Below the pieces are notes generated by a model. It had not been told where the DNA came from. It was given only the letters and a program-made list of their open reading frames with translations, and did no database searches. Of a stretch of 64,000 nucleotides of DNA, positions 57,424-64,000 are shown piece by piece. Both the position numbers and the translations under genes were made by a program. Numbering within the stretch: position 1 is the stretch's first letter; each line of letters begins with the position of its first letter. Origin of the DNA: Flexivirga endophytica (lineage in GTDB: Bacteria; Actinomycetota; Actinomycetes; Actinomycetales; Dermatophilaceae); NCBI RefSeq assembly GCF_014640635.1, contig NZ_BMHI01000001.1, positions 558,001 through 622,000 on the forward strand, read 5' to 3'.

Positions 57424-58979
57424 CGAGGCTCCGGGGTCAGCGACCGGGTCTCGGCGTCCCAGGCGTCGGCCGGTAGGCCGCGCCGCCGCAAGAGCGCGCG
57501 GTCGAGTTTGTGGGTCATGGTGTGCGGGACGCTCTGCCGCACCGTGAGATAGCGTGGGACCGCGAAGCGCGGGAGTAGCTGCTCGCAGTGTTTCCAAAGG
57601 GTTTCGGGTGAGGGTGACTTCGTGGCGGTCGGCACGACGATGGCGAGAACCTCGTCCTCGGTAAGTTCGGACGGCACCGCGATCGCGGCTGCCTCGGCCA
57701 CCTCCGGATGGGCGAGTAGCGCTTCCTCGATCTGTGCGGGGTCGATGTTCGTGCCGCGTCGGCGGATGACGTCGGAAGCGCGACCGGTGATGTGCAGCCA
57801 GCCGGCGTCGAGCCGGCCACGGTCTCGGGTGCGGAACCAGCCGGACTCCCAGGCAGCAGCTGTTGCCTGTGGGTCGCCGACATACTCCAGGAGCGTCGTC
57901 CCGGGATCCCGCGGGCGGACCAGGATCTCGCCGGTGGCGCCGTCAGGGACGGGACGCAGCTGCTCGTCGACGATGCGGATCTCGCGGTCGTCCACCGGGC
58001 GACCGGCCGCGCCGGGACACAGCTCGTCCAACGCCGTGGTCGAGATGTCGCCGAGTTCGGTGCAGGCATAGGCCTGTCGGAGGGTCACGCCGAATCGATC
58101 GGCGAAGTCGGCCACGAGGTCGGCGGGCGCGGGCCCGCCATACGCCTTGGTGAGTGGGTGCCGGCGATCATCTCCGGACGGCGGTTGCCGCAACAGCATC
58201 ATGCAGACCGCGCCCATGAAGGTGAAGGCGGTGACGTGCTCGCGGCGGACCAGCTCCCAGAAGCGCGAGGCCGAGAAGTGCGGCGTGAAGACGACGCGGG
58301 CGCCGCTGAGGATCGCCGGCAGGACGACGGCGTTGCGCGCGTTGATGTGGTGCCAGGGGAAGAGGCTCAACAGCACGTCGTCGCTGCCGTATTGCATCGC
58401 AGCGGCCACCTGTCGCGCCTGGCGGATCGGCGCTCCGACCGGGAGCAAAGCAGCCTTCTGGCGACCGGTGGTGCCGGAGGTCACGACCACCGTCGCGGGA
58501 TCGGTGGTCGAGCGGGCGATCGGCACGACGTGGTCGGCTCCTGGAAGGTGCGGTTCGAATGTGCCGGGATCCTCGATCAACTCGAGCCGCCGATCGGTGG
58601 TGGCGTGCACCAGTCGTCGCACCAACGGTGGCTCCGTGCGGGACGCCGAACTGACGACGAGGCGCGCTCGGGTCAATTCGACCAATTCGCAAGCCCATTC
58701 GACCGGCGTGTCCGCGCCGAGCGGCAGCTCGACCGCCCCGAGGGCAGAGATCGCGGCGGTCAGGGCGACCGCGTTCGGTCCGCTGTCGACACAGGTCACC
58801 ACGACGTCGTCGGGTCCGACCGGCGCCAGGCAGATCGCCCACGAAGCGGCGCGGGTGCGCACGTCATCCGCGGTCCAGGGGTCGCCGCCGACGATCCGGA
58901 GCAGCTCGGACCGTGGTGCGCGCTCGGCTCGGCGCCAGAGCGCCTGGGCATACGTGAGCGTCAACGGCATACGGCTCAC
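57420..58979 (-). CDS. AMP-binding acyl/aryl-CoA ligase
   Basis: 519 residues, ANL superfamily. P-loop VVVTSGTTGRQKAALLP (about 163-179), LSLFPWHHINARNAVVLPA, adenine region YGGPAPADL and QAYACTELGD, hinge ESGWFRTRDRGRLDAGWLHI and GRASDVIRRRGTNIDPAQIE; the C-terminal catalytic Lys is in TMTHKLDRALLRR. It activates a carboxylic acid to its CoA thioester via an acyl-adenylate. First gene of the CoA operon. Possible starts are the first or fourth codon (MSRMPL). Divergent from the FAD monooxygenase gene. Confidence 0.9.
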   Translation of the reverse strand: MSRMPLTLTYAQALWRRAERAPRSELLRIVGGDPWTADDVRTRAASWAICLAPVGPDDVVVTCVDSGPNAVALTAAISALGAVELPLGADTPVEWACELVELTRARLVVSSASRTEPPLVRRLVHATTDRRLELIEDPGTFEPHLPGADHVVPIARSTTDPATVVVTSGTTGRQKAALLPVGAPIRQARQVAAAMQYGSDDVLLSLFPWHHINARNAVVLPAILSGARVVFTPHFSASRFWELVRREHVTAFTFMGAVCMMLLRQPPSGDDRRHPLTKAYGGPAPADLVADFADRFGVTLRQAYACTELGDISTTALDELCPGAAGRPVDDREIRIVDEQLRPVPDGATGEILVRPRDPGTTLLEYVGDPQATAAAWESGWFRTRDRGRLDAGWLHITGRASDVIRRRGTNIDPAQIEEALLAHPEVAEAAAIAVPSELTEDEVLAIVVPTATKSPSPETLWKHCEQLLPRFAVPRYLTVRQSVPHTMTHKLDRALLRRRGLPADAWDAETRSLTPEPR

Positions 58980-59081
58980 CCTCGCAGTCCGCGGAGGAGG
59001 TGTCCGGCCGTCCGGTTCGCTCAGCAGAACGAGAGGGAGGTCACATCGCCGAGTTCTTCATAACGTTGTTCGAAATCGTTC

Positions 59082-60410
59082 ATGAACCCGGCAGACGTCG
59101 CCGCACCCGCTGCGCCGCCTCGAGTGAGAGAGCAGAGGATCGCATTGCCAATCCGACAGATTGAGGCAGTTGTCGTCGGCGCCGGCCAGGCCGGGATCGC
59201 CATGAGTGAGAGCTTGACCGCGCTCGGCGTGCCGCACGTGGTCTTGGAGCGCAACCGGATCGCGGAGCGGTGGCGTTCGGAGCGGTGGGACTCGCTGGTC
59301 TCCAACGGCCCGGCCTGGCACGACCGCCTGCCCGGCCGGCGGTTCTCCGGTGTGCCCGGTGAGACCTTCGCGTCCAAGGACCAGATCGCCGACTATCTCG
59401 AGGAGTATGCCGAGCAGGTCGCGGCACCCGTCCGGTGCGGCGTCGAGGTCACCGAGGTGCGTCGCAGACCGGACAGTCCGGGGTTCCGCGTCGAGACCAC
59501 CGACGGAGACTTCGATGCGCGGTTCGTCATCGCGGCGACCGGGCCGTTCCAGACGCCGACGTGCCCGGACATCGTGCCCGCGGATTCCGGTCTGTTGCAG
59601 CTGCATTCGCGCGACTACAAGAATCCTGGCCAGTTGCCGGACGGCAATGTGCTGGTGGTCGGCTCAGGGTCGTCCGGAGCACAGATCGCCGACGAGTTGC
59701 AACGCGCCGGGCGGCAGGTGCACCTGTCGGTGAGCGCGCACACGCGGCCGCCGCGGACCTACCGAGGGCGTGACATCGTCTGGTGGCTGGGCGTTCTCGG
59801 CCTGTGGGACCAACAGGTGCCACGGGCCGGTGCCGAGCACGTGACGCTCGCGATCAGTGGCGCCAACGGCGGATCGACGATCGACTTCCGCCGGCTGGCG
59901 GCGTCGGGGATCAAGCTCGTCGGACGCACCGAGTCGTTCGACGAGGGCATGTTGCGGTTCGCGCCGGGGCTGGCCGAGACGATCGCGGCTGGTGACGACA
60001 ACTACCTGGGGGTGCTGGACACCGCCGACGCTTATGTCGCCCGCAACGGCCTGGACCTGCCCGAGGAGCCGCAAGCACGTGAGTTGGGTCCGCTCCCGGA
60101 CTGCGTGACCGACCCGATCCGTGAGGTCGACCTCGCCGATAGCGGCATCACGTCGGTCATCTGGGCGACCGGCTTCTCGGTCGACTACAGCTGGCTGAAG
60201 GTAGCCGCCGTTGACGACGCCGGCAAACCCGTGCACCAACGCGGCATCTCGCCCGAGCCCGGCATCTACTTCGTCGGCCTGCCGTGGCTCACCCGTCGCT
60301 CGTCGAGTTTCCTGTGCGGAGTGTCCGGGGATGCCAGATATCTCGCCGAGCACATCGCTGTCCAGCGCAACTACCTAGCGTATCAGCCCGCCCTCGCACT
60401 GATCGAGTAA
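59082..60410 (+). CDS. FAD/NADPH-dependent monooxygenase (CzcO/FMO-like)
   Basis: 442 residues. FAD motif VVVGAGQAGIAMSESL (about 30-45), then ERWRSERWDSLVSNGPAWHD, NADPH motif VLVVGSGSSGAQIADELQ (about 190-207), and C-terminal VIWATGFSVDYSWL with PGIYFVGLPWLTRRSSSFLCG. It resembles flavin monooxygenases and Baeyer-Villiger-like CzcO proteins; a classical BVMO fingerprint is not seen. An inverted repeat (TTCATAACG / CGTTCATGAA, 59057-59087) spans the start codon, so a regulator may bind there. It may oxidise an amine, sulfur or ketone in the island's substrate. Confidence 0.88.
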   Translation: MNPADVAAPAAPPRVREQRIALPIRQIEAVVVGAGQAGIAMSESLTALGVPHVVLERNRIAERWRSERWDSLVSNGPAWHDRLPGRRFSGVPGETFASKDQIADYLEEYAEQVAAPVRCGVEVTEVRRRPDSPGFRVETTDGDFDARFVIAATGPFQTPTCPDIVPADSGLLQLHSRDYKNPGQLPDGNVLVVGSGSSGAQIADELQRAGRQVHLSVSAHTRPPRTYRGRDIVWWLGVLGLWDQQVPRAGAEHVTLAISGANGGSTIDFRRLAASGIKLVGRTESFDEGMLRFAPGLAETIAAGDDNYLGVLDTADAYVARNGLDLPEEPQARELGPLPDCVTDPIREVDLADSGITSVIWATGFSVDYSWLKVAAVDDAGKPVHQRGISPEPGIYFVGLPWLTRRSSSFLCGVSGDARYLAEHIAVQRNYLAYQPALALIE

Positions 60411-60444
60411 CGACGAACGACGTGCCTGACCGGGTCGGGCGCGT

Positions 60445-60479
60445 TGACAGTCAGCTTCGCCAAGCGAAGCTAACTGTCA
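60445..60479. promoter_or_regulatory. 16-bp inverted repeat over the promoter and start of the HTH gene
   Basis: Arms 60445-60460 and 60464-60479 (TGACAGT-C-AGCTTCGC and its complement with one mismatch) around CAA. The left arm includes the -35-like TTGACA (60444-60449) and the right arm ends on the start codon. Likely autoregulatory operator for the HTH protein. Confidence 0.65.
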
Positions 60480-61009
60480 TGGCCATGGTTGGTGTCAGCG
60501 AAGCGGCAGAGCGTCTGGGCGTGTCGTCCCGGCGCGTGCAGCAGTTGATCGCATGTCGCGAGCTGCAAGCGCCCGTGCGGGGGCTCGGCGGCACGCAGCT
60601 CTCGCACTGGGTGGCCGCCTGCGGCACATTGACGCGCACCATTGAGCGGACCCGGGGTCGTGCTCTGGTCGCTCACTACGTGGCGCACCCGAGCACGGCC
60701 GGTCGGTTGTCCCAAGAGGTGGTGTCGGGCGATCACTCGGCCCTGCTCGGACTGTCGGCGATGACCCGCGTCGATGGGTATGTCGCAGCGTCCGAGCTCC
60801 AGCGACTCGTGCGTCGGCACGGGCTGATCCGCGACGACAGCGGCGCGGTGACCCTTCGAGCCACGGCCACGGACCTCGAGGTGGTCCGGGATCTGTTCGA
60901 ACACAGCGCTGTCTTGACGGCGCTCGACCTCGCGTCCTCGCTGGATACGCGGGAGCAGGGGGCGGGACTGAACATGCTCACCCGCGCGCTGCGAGACTTC
61001 CATTGCTGA
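60479..61009 (+). CDS. MerR/excisionase-like HTH protein, probable antitoxin-type regulator
   Basis: 176 residues from ATG 60479 (or 60485). N-terminal HTH: VGVSEAAERLGVSSRRVQQL, then ELQAPVRGLGGTQLSHWVAA, as in MerR/DNA-binding 'excisionase' folds. The rest (about 55-176) is a helical domain without recognisable motifs (SAMTRVDGYVAASELQRLVR). Such HTH proteins often sit before a nucleotidyltransferase toxin gene. The next frame here (61046-61189) starts like such a toxin but is cut short, so this may be an orphan antitoxin. The promoter palindrome supports autoregulation. The family assignment is an inference. Confidence 0.65.
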   Translation: MAMVGVSEAAERLGVSSRRVQQLIACRELQAPVRGLGGTQLSHWVAACGTLTRTIERTRGRALVAHYVAHPSTAGRLSQEVVSGDHSALLGLSAMTRVDGYVAASELQRLVRRHGLIRDDSGAVTLRATATDLEVVRDLFEHSAVLTALDLASSLDTREQGAGLNMLTRALRDFHC

Positions 61010-61045
61010 GCAACTGAGGATCCAGGTGCCGACGCCTCCGGGCGG

Positions 61046-61189
61046 ATGCACGCACCCTGGCCGAATGTCGCCGAGATCGAGAGCGTTCTGTCGCACCAGA
61101 AGTGGACGCTCGTTGGTGGTCTGATGAGACGCGATAAGAGGCGCCGCTTGGCCGACGCCGCGCTGCGGATTCTGACCGCTGACCTGTGA
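61046..61189 (+). pseudogene. Remnant of AbiEii-like nucleotidyltransferase toxin gene
   Basis: A 47-codon frame reading VLSHQKWTLVGGLMRRDKRR and RRLADAALRILTADL. The VGGLM stretch fits the N-terminal helix-strand of nucleotidyltransferase toxins (family pattern hG[GS]), which should continue with a D-x-D motif some 15-20 residues later. Here it jumps straight to a C-terminal-looking helix. This suggests an internal deletion. Too short to be certain. Confidence 0.4.
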
Positions 61190-61272
61190 GCGGCCCCGAC
61201 ATCCCCTAAGGCCATCGCACCGACCAGGTTCAAGTCATTGTCATCGACGTTGCGGATCAGGATATCGGCCAT
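61190..61272 (-). pseudogene. 5' remnant of a FitA/StbC-like antitoxin gene
   Basis: From the ATG at 61272, with a strong SD (GGGAGGTGG), the frame reads MADILIRNVDDNDLNLVGAM, the typical first helix/strand of ribbon-helix-helix antitoxins (M-x-I-I-R-N-V). After about 20 residues the similarity ends and the frame continues antisense to the toxin remnant. Probably a truncated antitoxin whose toxin partner (PIN domain) is gone. Confidence 0.4.
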
Positions 61273-61346
61273 TGACACCACCTCCCGCAACGGTGACATT
61301 GCTGACGGGGCGCAACGGACATCGTTCTGTTTCAGGAGATTTCGAA

Positions 61347-61424
61347 ATGCAACTATCGGAACTCATTGATGGACAGTGCTTTTCCGAGTCTACAAGTGTG
61401 GTAAGGACGGCTCCACAAAAGTAG
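61347..61424 (+). CDS. 25-residue open frame with SD in AT-rich gap
   Basis: MQLSELIDGQCFSESTSVVR plus five residues, preceded by AGGAG (61334-61338) at good spacing. The DNA here (about 61320-61480) is visibly AT-richer than the window. It could be a leader peptide for the osmoprotectant operon, a gene remnant, or chance. The rest of 61425-61589 holds no gene; a promoter for the transporter is expected there. Confidence 0.25.
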   Translation: MQLSELIDGQCFSESTSVVRTAPQK

Positions 61425-61589
61425 CGAAGCCGAAAAGACTTCCCATGGAACGACTTTGGTTCTTGGCGCTGGTGCGTCACTGTGCTTGAGTAGAAGCGAC
61501 CTGAGCACACCGAGGAGTTTGTGAGCCTTCGGAAGTGCTCGTTGCTGCACACTGCAGCGCAGCCGTCGACGCCTTTCGGGAGGCAGCAC

Positions 61590-62231
61590 GTGTGGGACTT
61601 CCTCGTCAATCGTCAGGCGCAATTCCTGATCAATGGCTGGAATCACGCCTACCTGGTGATCCTCGCCGTCTTCTTCGGGACCATCATCGCCGTCGCACTC
61701 GCCGTGGTGGTGACGCGGCTCCCGGCGCTCGAGCCGGTGGCCAACGCGGTCAGCGCCATCGGACTGACCATCCCATCGCTCGCACTCATCGGGCTGCTGC
61801 TGCCGCTGACCGGGCTCGGCGCCACCACGGCACTGGTCGCGGTGACCTTCTACGCCACGCTGCCGATCCTGCGCAACGCCGTGGTGGGCCTGCAGGGCGT
61901 TGACCCCACGCTGGTGGAGTCGGCCCGCGGCATGGGCATGAGCGAGCCGATGACGTTGTTGCGGATCCGACTACCGCTCGCTTGGCCGGTGATCCTCAGC
62001 GGTATCCGGGTCTCGCTGCAGATGTGCATGGGTATCGCCGCCATCGCGGCATACGTGCTGGGTCCGGGCCTGGGCGCCTGGATCTTCCAGGGTCTGGCGC
62101 AGGTCGGTGGCAAGAACGCTCTGAACCTCGCGCTCAGCGCGACGATCGGCATCGTCGTGCTGGCGCTCATCCTCGATGTCCTGCTGCTCCTGCTCGGGCG
62201 GCTCACCACCTCAAAGGGAGTGCGTGTCTGA
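61590..62231 (+). CDS. Osmoprotectant ABC transporter permease 1 (OpuCB/ProW type)
   Basis: 213 residues, five to six helices: YLVILAVFFGTIIAVALAVV, AVSAIGLTIPSLALIGLLL. The family segment LRNAVVGLQGVDPTLVESAR with MGMSEPMTLLRIRLPLAWPV is the ATPase-docking loop of betaine/choline permeases. The GTG start at 61590 has SD GGGAGG; the longer frame from 61521 lacks a good SD. It overlaps the ATPase gene by 1 bp (TGATG). It pairs with the second permease at 63490. Confidence 0.92.
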   Translation: MWDFLVNRQAQFLINGWNHAYLVILAVFFGTIIAVALAVVVTRLPALEPVANAVSAIGLTIPSLALIGLLLPLTGLGATTALVAVTFYATLPILRNAVVGLQGVDPTLVESARGMGMSEPMTLLRIRLPLAWPVILSGIRVSLQMCMGIAAIAAYVLGPGLGAWIFQGLAQVGGKNALNLALSATIGIVVLALILDVLLLLLGRLTTSKGVRV

Positions 62232-63493
62232 TGACAGCTCTGGAGTCCACCACCGAAGGCAAGACCGGAGTCAGTGGTGCCGAGATCCGCCTCGACGGAG
62301 TCACCAAGATCTACCGCGGGCAGAAGGCACCGGCGGTCGACAACATCAGCCTGACCATCCCTGCCGGCGAGATCGCCATGTTCGTCGGGCCGTCCGGTTG
62401 CGGCAAGACGACCACGCTGAAGATGATCAACCGGCTGATCGAGCCCTCATCGGGGACGATCAGCATCGGCGGGGAGGACATCCGCTCCAAGAAGGTCGAC
62501 GAGCTGCGGCGGACGATCGGCTACGTCATACAGGGCGGCAGCCTCTTCCCGCACATGTCGGTCGCCAAGAACATCTCGATCGTGCCCAAGCTGCTCGGCT
62601 GGGACTCCTCGCGGATCAGCGCGCGCGTCGACGAGTTGCTCGACCTGGTGGGGCTGGACCCGTCGAAATACCGCAGCCGCTATCCGCGTGAGTTGTCCGG
62701 TGGTCAGCAACAGCGCATCGGTGTCGCGCGTGGTCTGGCAGCCGACCCGCCGGTGATCCTGATGGACGAGCCGTTCGGTGCGGTCGACCCGATCACCCGG
62801 CAGCGCCTGCAGGACGAGATGCTGTCGATCCAGCGGGAGTTGCGCAAGACGATCGTCTGTGTCACTCACGACATCGACGAGGCGATCAAGATGGGCGATC
62901 GCGTGCTGATCCTGCAGGAGGGTGCGCACATCGCGCAGTACGACACCCCCGAGGTGGTGCTGAGCAGCCCGGCCAACGAGTTCGCCCAGGACTTCGTCGG
63001 TGCCGGCTCGTCGCTGAAACGCCTTAGCCTGGCGCGGGTTTCGGAGTTGGACCTGCGGCAGCCGACAACGGCGACGGTGGGGGAGAACGCCGAGGACGTC
63101 AAGCAGCGGGCGCAAGCGAACGGCGACCGCTCGGTCATCGTGCTCGACAGCCGCAACCGACCGTTGGGCTGGCCGTGGGTGCGGCAGCTCAAAGGCTCCA
63201 CGATCGTGGATCCGGGCCAGGACCTGGTCAACCTCGACTCGCGCGCGACGCTCAACGACGCGCTCGACACGATGCTGGTCAGCGGTCACGGTGGTGCGGT
63301 CGTGACCGGCGACCGGGACACCTACCTCGGCGTGGTCAACTTCAAGACCGTGACCGACTTCATCGAGGCGATGCAGCGCGAGGCCGAGGCCGAAACCGGC
63401 GCCGCTGCGTCGAACGGCGCCGATGAGCATCCGTCCGAACGCATTTCGATCGCGCCGACCGACGAGGAGCTGCAGAGCGGGAGCGCGCAGTGA
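62231..63493 (+). CDS. Osmoprotectant ABC transporter ATPase with CBS domains (OpuCA/ProV type)
   Basis: 420 residues. Walker A GPSGCGKTTT (53-62), Q-loop YVIQGGSLFPHM, signature LSGGQQQRIGVARGL, Walker B VILMDEPFGAVD and switch His THDIDEAIKMGDRV. The C-terminal 150 residues contain the CBS-type regulatory pair typical of glycine betaine importers (ATLNDALDTMLVSGHGGAVV), which sense ionic strength or nucleotides. The tail is acidic and Ser/Glu/Ala-rich. Starts on an overlap with permease 1 and ends overlapping permease 2. Confidence 0.94.
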   Translation: MTALESTTEGKTGVSGAEIRLDGVTKIYRGQKAPAVDNISLTIPAGEIAMFVGPSGCGKTTTLKMINRLIEPSSGTISIGGEDIRSKKVDELRRTIGYVIQGGSLFPHMSVAKNISIVPKLLGWDSSRISARVDELLDLVGLDPSKYRSRYPRELSGGQQQRIGVARGLAADPPVILMDEPFGAVDPITRQRLQDEMLSIQRELRKTIVCVTHDIDEAIKMGDRVLILQEGAHIAQYDTPEVVLSSPANEFAQDFVGAGSSLKRLSLARVSELDLRQPTTATVGENAEDVKQRAQANGDRSVIVLDSRNRPLGWPWVRQLKGSTIVDPGQDLVNLDSRATLNDALDTMLVSGHGGAVVTGDRDTYLGVVNFKTVTDFIEAMQREAEAETGAAASNGADEHPSERISIAPTDEELQSGSAQ

Positions 63494-64000
63494 CCATCGA
63501 CACCGGGACGCCGGACATCGAGACGCGCGAGGTCGAGGCGGCGGACGGCCGCAGCAAGCGCGGCCGGATGAGCCGCGGTATGGCGATCGAGCTCTTTGCG
63601 ATCCCGATCCTGGTGGTCGTCGGCTTCCTGCTCTATGTGTGGTGGCGACAGACCGCGACACTGGACTCCATCGAGTCCAGTTCGCTCGCCTGGGCAGACG
63701 TGCGACTGCAGCTGTGGCAGCACGTGAAACTCACCATCGTCGCCTCGCTCATCGTGGTGGCGATCGCGGTGCCGTTGGGCATCCTGCTGACCCGCCCAGG
63801 TGTGAAGGTGCTGGCGCCGGTGGTGGTCGGTGTCGCGAACGCCGGCCAGGCGGCACCGTCGATCGGCCTGATCGTGCTGCTGTTCATGTGGTTGTCCAGC
63901 TGGTCGGGCTTCTGGGTCGCGATCGCTGCGCTCACTCTGTATGGCGTGCTGCCGGTGCTGCGTAACACCATCACCGGACTGCAGGGCGTCGACCCGACCC
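63490..64000 (+). CDS. Osmoprotectant ABC transporter permease 2, 3'-truncated by window
   Basis: 170 codons are visible and the gene runs past the window end. The GTG start overlaps the ATPase stop (GTGA). A hydrophilic N-terminal segment (about 35 residues) precedes helix 1 (AIELFAIPILVVVGFLLYVW). Later helices show HVKLTIVASLIVVAIAVPLG and the family segment VLPVLRNTITGLQGVDPT, the same as in permease 1. A substrate-binding protein gene probably follows outside the window. Confidence 0.92.
   Translation, partial: MTIDTGTPDIETREVEAADGRSKRGRMSRGMAIELFAIPILVVVGFLLYVWWRQTATLDSIESSSLAWADVRLQLWQHVKLTIVASLIVVAIAVPLGILLTRPGVKVLAPVVVGVANAGQAAPSIGLIVLLFMWLSSWSGFWVAIAALTLYGVLPVLRNTITGLQGVDPT

Noticed and set aside
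34613-61300. The catabolic region as an integrated mobile element
   Set aside because: No integrase, transposase, tRNA-edge att repeats or conjugation genes are visible; composition looks like its surroundings. Only the toxin-antitoxin remnants hint at a border.
61241-61609. 122-codon minus-strand frame before the osmoprotectant operon
   Set aside because: It crosses the promoter region and the start of permease 1, has no SD or recognisable motif, and its composition varies abruptly.

Overview
The window is high-GC DNA (visibly about two-thirds G+C) with GTG starts, ATGA/GTGA stop-start overlaps, a mycobacterial-type division cluster (SepF, YggT, long DivIVA), a DksA-like protein with a histone-H1-like tail and a DnaE1-type polymerase. 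This points to an actinobacterium, most likely order Micrococcales (Dermacoccaceae/Intrasporangiaceae-like); the family is inference. No rRNA, tRNA, CRISPR array or transposase was recognised.

Region 1 (1-19.3 kb) is a rearranged cell-wall and division cluster on the + strand: ftsW (3' end), murG, murC, ftsZ, pgeF, yggS, sepF, yggT, divIVA, dksA-like, lspA, rluD-like, dnaE. Two genes usual at this locus are missing: ftsQ (between murC and ftsZ) and ileS (between divIVA and the dksA-like gene). The ftsQ position holds a 4 kb cassette: two divergent LuxR-type regulators, two paralogous small exported proteins with Tat-like leaders, and a MauE-thioredoxin fusion. murG carries an in-frame copy of a 62-nt palindromic repeat whose second copy lies behind dnaE.

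Region 2 (19.3-34.4 kb) is housekeeping and transport: a CUT1-type sugar ABC operon without an ATPase, an oligopeptidase B-like peptidase, a tandem universal stress protein, HIT and SRPBCC proteins, arylamine N-acetyltransferase, an OhrR-like MarR regulator, a TetR/DHA2-MFS efflux pair and PEP carboxylase.

Region 3 (34.6-60.4 kb) is a catabolic island of about 25 genes in divergent operons. It has (a) an LLM flavin oxidoreductase coupled to an alpha/beta hydrolase lacking its triad; (b) a ThDP enzyme followed by an NMT1/SsuA-type ABC importer with two binding proteins; (c) a minus-strand operon of ferredoxin reductase, ferredoxin, SDR, hydrolase and alcohol dehydrogenase; (d) a plus-strand operon of a CarAa-like Rieske oxygenase, LigB/MhpB-type extradiol dioxygenase, MhpC-like hydrolase, a 48-residue membrane peptide, a second hydrolase, an MDR reductase, an MhpD-like hydratase, an M20-like protein lacking its metal ligands, and an IclR regulator; (e) a CoA arm of AMP-ligase, fused double CaiB transferase and enoyl-CoA hydratase; (f) an FAD monooxygenase. 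Together they suggest uptake, Rieske oxygenation, ring meta-cleavage and hydrolysis of an aromatic or heteroaromatic compound. The substrate cannot be read from the sequence.

Region 4 (60.4-64 kb) has an HTH protein under a palindromic promoter, followed by what look like remnants of a toxin and an antitoxin gene, then an osmoprotectant (glycine betaine type) ABC operon that runs off the window.
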